This document shows, in pieces, positions 50,939-59,323 of a DNA stretch of 64,000 nt (within the stretch, counting starts at the first letter, position 1; each line of letters starts with the position of its first letter). The stretch is taken from assembly GCF_008642275.1 (NCBI RefSeq), contig NZ_CP029189.1, forward strand, positions 6,244,001-6,308,000, written 5' to 3'. The position numbers were made by a program, and so were the translations under genes. The notes beneath the pieces are model-generated. The model was not told the DNA's origin, made no database searches, and worked only from the letters and a program-made list of their open reading frames with translations. The DNA is from Streptomyces venezuelae (lineage in GTDB: Bacteria > Actinomycetota > Actinomycetes > Streptomycetales > Streptomycetaceae).

Positions 50939-51700
50939 TCAGCCCGTTTTGCGGGCTTCGATGAGGAAGCGGGCGGTGTGAGCGACGAACGGACCTTCGC
51001 GTTCGATCCGTTCGTGGAGCTCGCGCAGCCGGTCCCGGTACTGCCCGACCGTGAAGCCGGGCACCATCCAGATCACCTTCCGCAGAAAGTAGATCACGGC
51101 TCCGATGTCGTGGAACTCCGTGCGCAGACGTTCGGAGCGCAGATCGAGGACCTCGAGGCCGGCCGCGGTGGCGTCGGCGACCGCGTCGTCGGGGTGCCGG
51201 GCGCGCCGGACCTCCTCCGGCTGCGGGCCGAGGAAGTACTCGACGAGCTCGAAGACGCTCGCCGGACCGACCTGCTGCGAGAGGTAGCTGCCGCCGGGCG
51301 TCAGCACCCGCGCGATCTCCTCCCACCAGATGGTCACCGGGTGCCGGCTGGTCACCAGCTCGAAGGCCGCGTCACCGAAGGGCAGCGGCGGCTCGTCGGA
51401 GTCGGCGACCACCACCGCGCCCAGCGGGTGCAGCAGCCGCGTCGCCTTGTCGATGTTCGGCGGCCAGGACTCGGTGGCGACCGTCAGCGGCGGCAGCGGA
51501 GCGCACCCGGCCAGTACCTCACCGCCGCCGGTCTGGATGTCCAGCGCCGACCGGACCAGGGTCAGGCGCTCGGCCATCAGCTTCTGGTATCCCCAGGAGG
51601 GACGCTGCTCGGTGGCCCGGCCGTCGAGCCAGGAGAAGTCCCAGCCGTCCACGGAGACGGACTCGGCCTCGGCGACAAGATGGTCGAAAGTGCGCGTCAT
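50939..51700 (-). CDS. Class I SAM-dependent methyltransferase
   Basis: This 253-residue protein has a methyltransferase-11-like domain. A degenerate motif I (ALDIQTGGGEVLAG) is followed by ESWPPNIDKATRLLHPLGA, PLPFGDAAFELVTSRHP and ARVLTPGGSYLSQQ. The substrate is unknown. The start ATG 51700 (MTRTFDHLV) is preferred over 51736. It lies between hrdB and folD, and is divergent from folD, whose riboswitch leader lies in the gap. Confidence 0.85.
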   Translation of the reverse strand: MTRTFDHLVAEAESVSVDGWDFSWLDGRATEQRPSWGYQKLMAERLTLVRSALDIQTGGGEVLAGCAPLPPLTVATESWPPNIDKATRLLHPLGAVVVADSDEPPLPFGDAAFELVTSRHPVTIWWEEIARVLTPGGSYLSQQVGPASVFELVEYFLGPQPEEVRRARHPDDAVADATAAGLEVLDLRSERLRTEFHDIGAVIYFLRKVIWMVPGFTVGQYRDRLRELHERIEREGPFVAHTARFLIEARKTG

Positions 51701-51762
51701 GCGTTGATCGTCCCAGGTCGGACGCCCGACGACCACCGGATATGTCGACTACAGTGGTCGGC

Positions 51763-51858
51763 GGGCCGTGACTGGCGTTCGGGTGGATCACCACCGGGGA
51801 GCGGCCCGGCGTACCCGTGGACCTCCGGTACGCCGACTGCCGCGCGCCTGGGCGAACC
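51763..51858 (+). promoter_or_regulatory. ZTP (pfl) riboswitch
   Basis: The 5' domain CCGTGACTGGCG is followed by ACCACCGGGGAGCG, then a GC-rich variable hairpin, then the 3' domain CGCGCGCCTGGGCGAA. These match the conserved blocks of the pfl motif, which binds ZTP/ZMP when 10-formyl-THF is short. It ends about 30 nt before the folD GTG, and folD is one of its classic targets. A -10-like TACAGT lies just upstream near 51750. Confidence 0.88.
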
Positions 51859-51887
51859 GCGATCCGCAGCGACGTTCAGGAGACCCC

Positions 51888-52784
51888 GTGACGACTGCCC
51901 AGACTGCCCCCGCCCCGGCCGCCGGCTCCGCCCGCCTGATGGACGGCACGGCCCTCGCCCGCCGCATCTCGGAGCAGACCGCCGCCTACGCGGCGAAGAT
52001 CACCGAGCGCACCGGCACCGCGCCGTGCCTCGCAACCGTGCTGGTCGGCGAGGACCCGGCCTCCGTGACCTACGTCCGCATGAAGCAGAACCGCTGCGCC
52101 AAGGCGGGGATCACCTCCCGCCACGTCGAGCTGCCGGCCGAGACCACCACCGAGGAGCTGGTGGACACCCTCACCGCGCTGTCCGAGGACCCGGAGATCA
52201 GCGGCATCCTGCTCCAGCACCCCGTCCCGCACCACATCGACGAGCGCGCCGCCTTCGAGGCCATCGCCCCGGGCAAGGACGTCGACGGCGTCACGATGCA
52301 CTCCTTCGCCGCCATGGGCTTCGGGCTGCCGGGCTTCGTCTCCTGCACCCCCGGCGGCATCATGCGCCTCCTCGCCGCCTACGACGTGGACCTGACCGGC
52401 AAGCACGCCGTCGTCGTCGGCCGCAGCGCGATCCTGGGCAAGCCGGCCGGGATGCTGCTGCTGGAGCAGAACGCCACGGTCACCTACTGCCACTCGCGCA
52501 CCCAGGACCTGCCCTCGATCGTGCGCCAGGCGGACGTGCTGGTCGCCGCCGTCGGCAAGGCCGAGTTCATCCGGGGCGAGGACATCAAGCCGGGCGCGGT
52601 GGTCCTGGACGCCGGGTACAACGAGGGCAACGTCGGCGACGTGCACTTCGAGTCGGCCGCCGCCCGGGCCTCGCTGATCACCCCGGTGCCGGGTGGTGTC
52701 GGCCCGATGACCATCGCCGTACTGCTGGAGCAGACCGTGCAGGCGGCCGCCGCGCAGGCCGGGCTGGACCTCGCGGAGCTCTGA
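51888..52784 (+). CDS. folD: Bifunctional methylene-THF dehydrogenase/cyclohydrolase
   Basis: FolD interconverts 5,10-methylene-THF and 10-formyl-THF, supplying one-carbon units. The 298-residue chain has YVRMKQNRCAKAGI (the catalytic Lys region), GILLQHPVPHHID, PGKDVDGV, the NADP-binding VVVGRSAILGKPAGMLLL and the C-terminal PVPGGVGPMTIAVLLEQT. The start GTG 51888 (VTTAQTAP) has CAGGAG upstream; the longer frame from 51768 would run through the riboswitch and is not used. Expression is probably controlled by ZTP through that element. Confidence 0.95.
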   Translation: MTTAQTAPAPAAGSARLMDGTALARRISEQTAAYAAKITERTGTAPCLATVLVGEDPASVTYVRMKQNRCAKAGITSRHVELPAETTTEELVDTLTALSEDPEISGILLQHPVPHHIDERAAFEAIAPGKDVDGVTMHSFAAMGFGLPGFVSCTPGGIMRLLAAYDVDLTGKHAVVVGRSAILGKPAGMLLLEQNATVTYCHSRTQDLPSIVRQADVLVAAVGKAEFIRGEDIKPGAVVLDAGYNEGNVGDVHFESAAARASLITPVPGGVGPMTIAVLLEQTVQAAAAQAGLDLAEL

Positions 52785-52829
52785 CCCCGCCGCACGGGCC
52801 CCGCGCACGGCGCACGGGCTCGCGCACCC

Positions 52830-52856
52830 ACGCCCCGGACCCCCGGTCCGGGGCGT
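52830..52856. terminator. Terminator between folD and the MAB_1171c-type gene
   Basis: A perfect 12-bp stem (52830-52841 with 52845-52856) and a CCC loop lie between two convergent genes. It probably works in both directions. Confidence 0.7.
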
Positions 52857-52913
52857 CGCGCTTCCCCCTGAAGCCCCGCCGGACGCGCGGGACCCCCTCC
52901 CGGGCCTCCCGCC

Positions 52914-54122
52914 TCAGGCGCCGACCGGGTCGGGGTTCCGCTCCGCCGTGCCGGCGATGGCCGCGTCCCGGGCCGCGGCGACGATGTCCGAGGTGCGGAA
53001 CGCGTGGGCCAGGGCGGTCAGGGGCCGCCGGCCCAGGCGGTAGGGCTCCGGGACCGCGGCCGGCTCCGGTACGGACCCGCGCGCGGCGGCGGCCTTGAGG
53101 CGGCACGCGGACGCCAGGACGGCCGCGTCCGCGATCGTCGCGGCCCGCGCCTCGCTCATGCCCCGGCCCCGGGCCGCCTCGTACGCGGCGCTGCGCACCC
53201 GGGGGTCGAACCAGCCCGCCAGCGCCAGGATGCCGTCGTCGATGACCGACTCGCGGTGGACGAGCCGGATCCCGAGCGGGGACCACCAGGCCAGCGGGAC
53301 CGTCCGGCCCTGGGTCGCGGCGAACCCGCGCAGCGCCTTCCACAGCGGGCGCAGCCGCCGGTACTGGCCGAGGGCCACCCAGGTCGCCGACCCGCCGACC
53401 AGCGGTACGACGAACCCGGCACCGAGCAGCAGTCCGGCGGCCCCGGCCAGTGGCGGCGCCACGTCCGTGGACAGGTACACGAGGTCGTGGCCGGTCCAGC
53501 GGGCCACGACCGAGGCCCACTTGGCGGCCAGGTACGCCAGGTCCATCAGCCCGGCGACCACGATCAGGGCCAGCCCGGTGCGCAGCGGGCGCAGCGCGTG
53601 CTCCGCCCGCGTCAGCCACCTGGCGCACAGCCAGGTCAGCGCCGAGGTGCCCAGGGTGTGCGCCGCGAGGAAGCAGACGATCATCTCGCGGATCCAGGGC
53701 GTCGTCGCGTAGTACGTGTCCAGGTCCCGGAGCCGTTCGACCGGCGCGTCGCCGATCACGAACAGCACGACGATCGCCGCGGTCGCCGTGCCGAACAGCG
53801 CGGCGGTCAGCCGGGTGGCCCGGCGCACGGCCGCGGGCGGCCCGCCGCGCCACTGCAGGACCAGGACGACGCACAGCCCGGAGAACACCGTGCACAGGCC
53901 GAACACCAGGGGCGCGGAGAAGTTGACCACGCCGGTGCGGTGGTTGACCGCGGCGATGGTGGACGGTGTCGCCAGGAAGTTGATGGGAGCCCCGACGGCG
54001 AGCAGTCCGCACGCGGTCCGTTTCAGGGGCCGGCCCCGGTCCCGGCGCAGCGTCGGAACCTTGATCAGCAGCGCCAGGACCATCAGGGAGGCGGGCAGGA
54101 GCGGCAGCAGCCTGCCGCTCAT
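52914..54122 (-). CDS. MAB_1171c-type putative transporter
   Basis: This 402-residue protein has about seven transmembrane helices in the first 250 residues, then a soluble region of about 150 residues. Segments include SLMVLALLIKVPTLRRDRGR, WLCARWLTRAEHALRPLRTG and QYRRLRPLWKALRGFAATQG, as I recall for the MAB_1171c family. The role is unknown; transport is only the family's working name. It starts at ATG 54122, overlapping the FAD monooxygenase stop by 4 bp. It is the last gene of the operon with the regulator and the ImmA-type peptidase. Confidence 0.8.
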   Translation of the reverse strand: MSGRLLPLLPASLMVLALLIKVPTLRRDRGRPLKRTACGLLAVGAPINFLATPSTIAAVNHRTGVVNFSAPLVFGLCTVFSGLCVVLVLQWRGGPPAAVRRATRLTAALFGTATAAIVVLFVIGDAPVERLRDLDTYYATTPWIREMIVCFLAAHTLGTSALTWLCARWLTRAEHALRPLRTGLALIVVAGLMDLAYLAAKWASVVARWTGHDLVYLSTDVAPPLAGAAGLLLGAGFVVPLVGGSATWVALGQYRRLRPLWKALRGFAATQGRTVPLAWWSPLGIRLVHRESVIDDGILALAGWFDPRVRSAAYEAARGRGMSEARAATIADAAVLASACRLKAAAARGSVPEPAAVPEPYRLGRRPLTALAHAFRTSDIVAAARDAAIAGTAERNPDPVGA

Positions 54123-55582
54123 CGGGCCTGTCCGACGGCGTCGGCGGGGCCGGCCGGGTCCGCCGTGCCGGGTGCCGGGTCGGGAGCCTGGTGGAGTCCG
54201 GCGACGGCCCGCTCGGCGGCGGTGAGCGGCGCCTCCTCCAGGGCGCCCCGGTCCGAGGCGCGCAGGACGTGCCAGACCACCGACGGGTGGAGCCAGTGGG
54301 TGGGCTCGGTGCTCATGGTCATGACCTTGAACAGGGCGGCCGTGAGCGCCTCGTCGGTGGTCGCCCCCGTCATCAGCCTGCCGACGTACCCGTTGAGCAG
54401 ACCGGCGCCGGGGCGGGGCTTCATCCCGGTGGCTCCCGGGTAGAGGATGTCCTGCGACGTGGCGAGTTCCCAGGCGGTACTGACCTGCGGCGCGATGGCG
54501 CGCTGTGCCGCGCGGCCGATCCCGGGACCTTCCAGCCCCTTCGCCCGCAGCAGGGTGCGTACGGCCAGGAGACCCTGGGCCGCGACGGTCATGCCCTGCC
54601 CGTACAGCGGGTTGAAGGTGGCGACCGAGTCGCCGACGGCGAAGAAGCCGGCGGGCAGGTCGGCCTTCTCGAAGTAGACCCGGCGGTTGGCGGTGCCCTG
54701 GGTGACGGCGACGTCCGTCAGCGGCTTGCGGCCCTCCAGGAGTTCACCGACGATCGGGTCGCGCACGGACTTGGCGAACGGGACGAACGCGTCGGGATCA
54801 CCGGTCGGCTGGCCGCCGCGGGTCCCGGAGAGGGTGGCCTGCCACTGGCCGTTCTCGATGGGCACGATCGTGGCCGTCCGGCCCGGGACGGGCTCCCGCG
54901 GGTCGGACTGGACGTTGACGATGGGGAAGCCCATCGCGTGGGCTCCGGCCGGGGCTTCGAAGATCCTCGTCGCGTAGACGAGGCCCGAGTCGACCTCGGC
55001 CTGCCGGATGCCGGTGACGCCGAGCGCCTGGAGCCAGGTCCGGGCGCGCGAGCCGCGGCCGCTCGCGTCGACCACCAGGTCGGCGGCCAGCCGCCGGCCG
55101 GCCTCCTCCGGGGTGTCGACGAGGACGCCGGTGACCCTGGAGGCGGTCCCCTCCAGGGCGCGTACCCGGCTCCGCTGGAGCGTGGAGACCCCCTTCAGGG
55201 CGGTCACCCTGGCGCGGACCACCGAGTCCAGGAGATCGCGGCTGCACGAGATGTTGAACTGCTTCTCCGCGCAGCGCGGAATCCATCCCTGGGCGGACAT
55301 GGAGACCAGGTCGGTGGGCAGGCTGCGGCGGATGGCCCCCGCCTTCGTCCAGTCGTCGGTGATGCCGGGCAGGATCTGCTCGATGGCACGGGCACCGCCC
55401 GACCACAGGAGGTGGGTGTGCCGCGCCTGCGGAAGTCCACGGCGGGGGGCCGGACCCTCGGGCAGCGGGTCGGCGTCGACGACGGTGACCGTGGCGTGCT
55501 CGGCGAGGACAGCCGCCGCGAGGAGGCCGACCAGACTGCCGCCTATGACGACTGCGTGGCGGGGCGGAGTGGACTGGTTCAT
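54119..55582 (-). CDS. FAD-dependent monooxygenase
   Basis: This 487-residue flavoprotein has the N-terminal dinucleotide motif VVIGGSLVGLLAAAVLAEHA, a VVDASGRGSRARTWL segment, and the ribityl-binding GDSVATFNPLYGQGMTVAAQ. It belongs with squalene-epoxidase-like/aromatic hydroxylases; the substrate is unknown. The start is ATG 55582 (MNQSTPP), 16 bp after the ImmA-type gene. It is coupled (4-bp overlap) to the membrane protein downstream, suggesting a joint role in oxidising and moving a small molecule. Confidence 0.87.
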   Translation of the reverse strand: MNQSTPPRHAVVIGGSLVGLLAAAVLAEHATVTVVDADPLPEGPAPRRGLPQARHTHLLWSGGARAIEQILPGITDDWTKAGAIRRSLPTDLVSMSAQGWIPRCAEKQFNISCSRDLLDSVVRARVTALKGVSTLQRSRVRALEGTASRVTGVLVDTPEEAGRRLAADLVVDASGRGSRARTWLQALGVTGIRQAEVDSGLVYATRIFEAPAGAHAMGFPIVNVQSDPREPVPGRTATIVPIENGQWQATLSGTRGGQPTGDPDAFVPFAKSVRDPIVGELLEGRKPLTDVAVTQGTANRRVYFEKADLPAGFFAVGDSVATFNPLYGQGMTVAAQGLLAVRTLLRAKGLEGPGIGRAAQRAIAPQVSTAWELATSQDILYPGATGMKPRPGAGLLNGYVGRLMTGATTDEALTAALFKVMTMSTEPTHWLHPSVVWHVLRASDRGALEEAPLTAAERAVAGLHQAPDPAPGTADPAGPADAVGQAR

Positions 55583-55598
55583 CGTGGCGAGCTCTCTG

Positions 55599-56237
55599 TC
55601 AGGGCCGTGCTGGGGGCATCGGCGTGAGGGATGCGGCGACCGGCTGGTGCGGGTCACGGCGCGGCACGGGGCTTCCCCAGCCGAGTGAGGACCGGATGCG
55701 CTCGATGTCTTCGGGGAGCTGCTGCTCCTCCCGGGGCGAGGGCAGGTAGGAGCGCAGGGCGGTGCCGAGGTGCAGGCCGAAGGTCTCGGCCCGGATCTCC
55801 GCCGGATCCCCGTGGTCGGCGCGTGCGGCGGCCTGCCGGACCACCGCGTCGAGCCCGGGGCCGGAGGTCAGCAGATCGGCGAGGCGGCCGGGGTGTCCCG
55901 CCAGCCGGGCGGCCACCAGCATGCCCGGACCGAGGGTGTCGCAGGTCCCCTCGTCCAGGTGCCACAACTCGTGGCAGGCGATGACGAGCTGGTGCTCGGG
56001 CCGGGTGTGCTGCTCGACGACGATCAGGTCGACGTCGTCCAGCTCCAGCCACAGCCCGCTCGCGGTGGCGGGCGGGAAGGAGGTGAAATGGACATCGACC
56101 TTCCGTTCCCCGCCGCGCCGCCTGGCGTAGGCGGCGCACAGCGATCCGATGATCTCCCCGGCGTCGGCCGCCGGCGAGAGGCGCGCGCCCTCCAGCAGCT
56201 CGGAGGCCAGCTTGCGCATGGCCCGTGTGGTCCTCAT
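55599..56237 (-). CDS. ImmA/IrrE-type metallopeptidase
   Basis: This 212-residue protein has the zinc motif ACHELWHLDEGTC (H-E-x-x-H) in the middle, preceded by DLIVVEQHTRPEHQL, the ImmA/IrrE arrangement. Members cleave or inactivate a partner DNA-binding protein in response to a signal. The gene upstream, with a 4-bp overlap, encodes a duplicated regulator-like protein and is the likely partner. The start is ATG 56237. The frame from 57284 that spans both genes is only the shadow of the neighbour. Confidence 0.8.
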   Translation of the reverse strand: MRTTRAMRKLASELLEGARLSPAADAGEIIGSLCAAYARRRGGERKVDVHFTSFPPATASGLWLELDDVDLIVVEQHTRPEHQLVIACHELWHLDEGTCDTLGPGMLVAARLAGHPGRLADLLTSGPGLDAVVRQAAARADHGDPAEIRAETFGLHLGTALRSYLPSPREEQQLPEDIERIRSSLGWGSPVPRRDPHQPVAASLTPMPPARP

Positions 56238-57274
56238 GGTGTTTCTCCCTCGGCGGCGGCGTCCTCGGCCGGCGCCCCGCTCCTCGTGCCCGGGACTCCG
56301 AGCTGCCCCTCGCGTGCGAGGAGGTCGTCCAAATGGTCGGCCAGTGACTTCCATCCCCGGGGCGACAGCCGGCCGGCCCGCGTGACGATGCTGCGTACGT
56401 CGTGCGCCCGCAGCACCGCCAGCATGGGGTTCTCCCGCTCCCGCACGACGGACTCCAACTCGGCCTCGATCAGGGCGAGGGCGCCGGCCAGCGCCTCGGT
56501 GTCGTCGGCCAGCAGGTAGCCCCCTTCGACGCCGTAGAAGCGCTGGATCCCGGCAGCCGCGGCGAGGTTCGGCAGGCCCTCTCCCCGGGCCAGCCGGGTC
56601 AGCGACTGCCCCGAGGCGTCGAAGGACCTGGCGATGGCGGTGAGCGAATGGGGCTGGCCGTCCTCCCGAACGCGGGTACGGCGCAGGTGCTCGAACCGCA
56701 GGTGCACCTGCTCCTTGAGCGGGAGCCGGGGCGGCCTTCCGTCGAGGGTGAGCCGGATGGCCCGCGGGGTCATACCGGTGAGGTACGAAAGGTGCTCCAG
56801 GTCGTCCCGGCCGTCCGGGACGGTGCCGGCGGACAGGGCGAGGGCCCGTTCCACGGCGCTCTTGCTGTCGGCCAGGAGGAATCCGGCATGGACGCCGAAG
56901 AACCGCTGCACACCGGCCGCGTGGCCCAGCCGGGGCAGCCCGGTACCGGCGTTGAGCGGCCCGAGGGAGGCGCCGGGGGCGTCGAAGTCCTCGGCGATGG
57001 CCGCCAGCGGCCACTCCCGGCCGTGCTTGTCGCGCCGGGTCGCGCGCAGCAGCAGGAACCGCTGGTGCACGCGCCGCTCCAGCGGCACCTCCACGGCGGT
57101 GCCCGCCACCACCTGGGGCACGCGCCCGGGTTCGACCCCGGACAGGCGGCTCAGCCGCTCCGCCGACAGCACCTCGGCCGGGTCCTGCCCGTGGTCCTGC
57201 GCCAGGGCCCGGATGCGCCGCCGGGCGGCGGCGAGATCGGGTCGGGCGGCGGCACGCACCGGCGGATTCTCCAT
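56234..57274 (-). CDS. Regulator-like protein with two homologous halves
   Basis: This 346-residue protein is an internal duplication of about 110 residues. Half 1 (about 40-160) has SGVEPGRVPQVVAG, LAAIAEDFDAPGASLGPL and VQRFFGVHAGFLLAD. Half 2 (about 165-290) has TGMTPRAIRLTLDG, LTAIARSFDASGQSLTRL and IQRFYGVEGGYLLAD. Each half has a helix-turn-helix-like pattern, so each protein may contact two DNA half sites. The start is ATG 57274 (MENPPVR), with ATG 57298 possible. It is the first gene of the operon with ImmA/IrrE, FAD and MAB_1171c genes. Confidence 0.7.
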   Translation of the reverse strand: MENPPVRAAARPDLAAARRRIRALAQDHGQDPAEVLSAERLSRLSGVEPGRVPQVVAGTAVEVPLERRVHQRFLLLRATRRDKHGREWPLAAIAEDFDAPGASLGPLNAGTGLPRLGHAAGVQRFFGVHAGFLLADSKSAVERALALSAGTVPDGRDDLEHLSYLTGMTPRAIRLTLDGRPPRLPLKEQVHLRFEHLRRTRVREDGQPHSLTAIARSFDASGQSLTRLARGEGLPNLAAAAGIQRFYGVEGGYLLADDTEALAGALALIEAELESVVRERENPMLAVLRAHDVRSIVTRAGRLSPRGWKSLADHLDDLLAREGQLGVPGTRSGAPAEDAAAEGETP

Positions 57275-57518
57275 ATGTCGACAAGGCGTTCGAGTCATTC
57301 GGGCTCGGTGAAGCCTAGCCCCCGGCCCCCGGCCGAACCAGGGGACCCCCAACGTTTCCTGCCGTACGGCTCAAAAAGCGTTGGCATCCCCACCCCGCTC
57401 CCGAAACCGCACGCCAAGCTCCGCCCGGACGGCGGGCGTTGGACGGGAGCGCGGCCGTCGCAACGGACCGGTGCGGCGCGCAGCCGCTATCATCGGTCCA
57501 TGACCTCACATCAGGCGG

Positions 57519-57965
57519 ATGCCGCGTAGATCCCCGCGGACGCTGCGGGCCCCCGTGCCCGACCGGCGAAGCGACAGCAGGACGAGCACGCTGCTCATCG
57601 GCGCGTGCCCCGGGCCGCCCGTGTGCGCGGCCGTCCACACCTACCTCTTCGTCGACGGCCTCGACGTGGTGGCGCGCAGCGACAGCACGATGGCCGGACT
57701 CCACCCGCGGCAACTGCTCCGCCCGGGCGGGCCGCTCCATCCGACGGACACGCCGCGCAGCGCGGACGTGGCGGCGCGGGAGCCACCCGATCCGGGCCCG
57801 GACCGGCTGACCGTCCGGATCCGGCTCCGGGGCGACACGGTCATCTGGTCCGACCTCATGTACGCGGGCCGCGACGGCGCCGCCGTCGACGAGGTCCGCT
57901 TCCGTCTGGACCAGTACCTGGGCGAGATCGAGCGGGCCTGCGCGGCGCTGAACGACCGCTGCTGA
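57519..57965 (+). CDS. Hypothetical protein, about 148 aa
   Basis: I do not recognise this protein, though small Streptomyces proteins with a YLFVDGLDVVAR strand and a loop carrying HPRQLL and PLHPTD are common. It is acidic in the C-terminal half (VIWSDLMYAGRDGAAVDEVR). Third-position GC is high throughout. ATG 57519 is used here; GTG 57621 (VCAAVHTYLF) could be the true start. It is divergent from the regulator operon. Confidence 0.55.
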   Translation: MPRRSPRTLRAPVPDRRSDSRTSTLLIGACPGPPVCAAVHTYLFVDGLDVVARSDSTMAGLHPRQLLRPGGPLHPTDTPRSADVAAREPPDPGPDRLTVRIRLRGDTVIWSDLMYAGRDGAAVDEVRFRLDQYLGEIERACAALNDRC

Positions 57966-58101
57966 GGCCGCCCGTTACCCCGGAGGTAATCGACCCTTCC
58001 GGCGGGCCCCGGCACAGTGGACGCGTCGGGTTCCGGGGCCGCGCACTCGGTTCCGGGATCCGGTCCCCCTGGCCGTTCGACCTCGATGGAGGCTGATTCC
58101 C

Positions 58102-58524
58102 ATGTCCGCGACCCCGCTCGCCGGCTTCGCCCGCAACGGCGTCCCGCAGACCGCGCTGCGCCGGTTCCTCGCCCTCGACTCCGCCGTCACCACCGCCAAC
58201 GGCCTGGCGTACGTGGCCTTCTCGGCCCCGCTCGGCCGGCTGCTCGGGGTCGGGCAGGGGCTGTTGCTCGGGCTCGGGATCCTCCTCGTCGCGTACGGGG
58301 GCGGTGTCGGATGGCTCGCCTCCCGGCGGCAGCCGCCCGTCCTTCCCGTGAAGCTCGTCATCGAGACGAACTACGCCTGGGCCGTCCTCAGCCTGGCGTC
58401 GATGGCCCTCTGGTTCGATCCCACCACGGCCGGACAGCTGTGGATCCCGGTGCAGGCGGCCACGGTGGCTGGCTTCGCCGTCCTCCAGCAGGTCGCCCTG
58501 CGCTCGGGCTCAGCCGCCCAGTGA
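58102..58524 (+). CDS. Small four-helix membrane protein
   Basis: This 140-residue protein has four hydrophobic segments (LALDSAVTTANGLAYVAFSA, GLLLGLGILLVAYGGGVGWL, WAVLSLASMALWF, VQAATVAGFAVLQQVAL). Such proteins occur next to MmyB-type regulators in Streptomyces. The stop overlaps the convergent regulator gene by 15 bp. No function is known. Confidence 0.7.
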   Translation: MSATPLAGFARNGVPQTALRRFLALDSAVTTANGLAYVAFSAPLGRLLGVGQGLLLGLGILLVAYGGGVGWLASRRQPPVLPVKLVIETNYAWAVLSLASMALWFDPTTAGQLWIPVQAATVAGFAVLQQVALRSGSAAQ

Positions 58525-59304
58525 GCGCAGGTACTTCACCGTCGCCGGGTCGGCCGGGAGCATCGTCTCGATGGCCAGTTCGGCGACGGTCACGTCCATC
58601 GGCGTGTTGAAGGTCGCGATGGACGAGACGAAGGACAGCAGGTGCCCGTCGTGCTCGATGACCAGCGGCAGCGCGATGTACGCGGTGGGCTCCTGCGGTT
58701 CGCCGTCGCCCGGGCGCCCGGCGACCGGGTAGGCCGCCACCTCCTCGTACAGGGCGCGCAGCGGCTCGGAGCGGGCCAGCGCGATCTGCCGTTCCATCTG
58801 CGCCAGCAGGTGCCCGCGCCACTCCCGGAGGTTGTGGATCCGCGGGGCCAGGCCCTCGGGGTGCAGGGTGATCCGCATGGCGTTCAGCGGCGGGGTCAGC
58901 AGGTGCTCCGGCAGTCCGTCCAGCAGCATGGCGATGCCCTGGTTGGCGGCGACGACGTTGTACGTGGCGTCCACGACCAGGGCGGGATAGGGCTCGTACC
59001 CCGTCAGCAGGCGGGCGATGCCCTCGCGCAGCGTCTCCATCGCCGGGTCGTCCAGTGCGGTGTGGGCGTAGCGCGGGGCGTAACCCGCCGCGAGGAGCAG
59101 TGCGTTGCGCTCCCGCATCGGTACGTCGAGACGGTCGGCGAGCCGCAGCACCATCTCCTCGCTGGGCCGGGACCGGCCGGTCTCGACGAAGCTGATGTGC
59201 CGGGACGAGGAGTCGGCGCGGCCCGCCAGCTCCAGCTGGCTGAAGCCGCGCCGTTCCCGCCAGGCGCGCAGCAGGGTGCCCACACTCGTCGTCGTCATGC
59301 GCAC
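58510..59304 (-). CDS. MmyB-type XRE transcriptional regulator
   Basis: This 264-residue protein has an N-terminal XRE helix-turn-helix (LLRAWRERRGFSQLELAGRA, SSSRHISFVETGRSRPSEEM) and a C-terminal PAS-like MmyB ligand domain (PYPALVVDATYNVVAANQGI, MDVTVAELAIETMLPADPAT). MmyB-type regulators respond to small ligands, often fatty acids or antibiotics. The start is ATG 59304 (MRMTTTS) or ATG 59298. It probably controls itself and the convergent membrane protein. Confidence 0.88.
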   Translation of the reverse strand: MRMTTTSVGTLLRAWRERRGFSQLELAGRADSSSRHISFVETGRSRPSEEMVLRLADRLDVPMRERNALLLAAGYAPRYAHTALDDPAMETLREGIARLLTGYEPYPALVVDATYNVVAANQGIAMLLDGLPEHLLTPPLNAMRITLHPEGLAPRIHNLREWRGHLLAQMERQIALARSEPLRALYEEVAAYPVAGRPGDGEPQEPTAYIALPLVIEHDGHLLSFVSSIATFNTPMDVTVAELAIETMLPADPATVKYLRSLGG

Positions 59305-59323
59305 GACGTTAGCCGAGGAAGGG

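Noticed and set aside
51768..51887. N-terminal extension of FolD
   Set aside because: The segment coincides with a ZTP riboswitch and reads as Arg-rich sequence; FolD proteins begin near the GTG at 51888.
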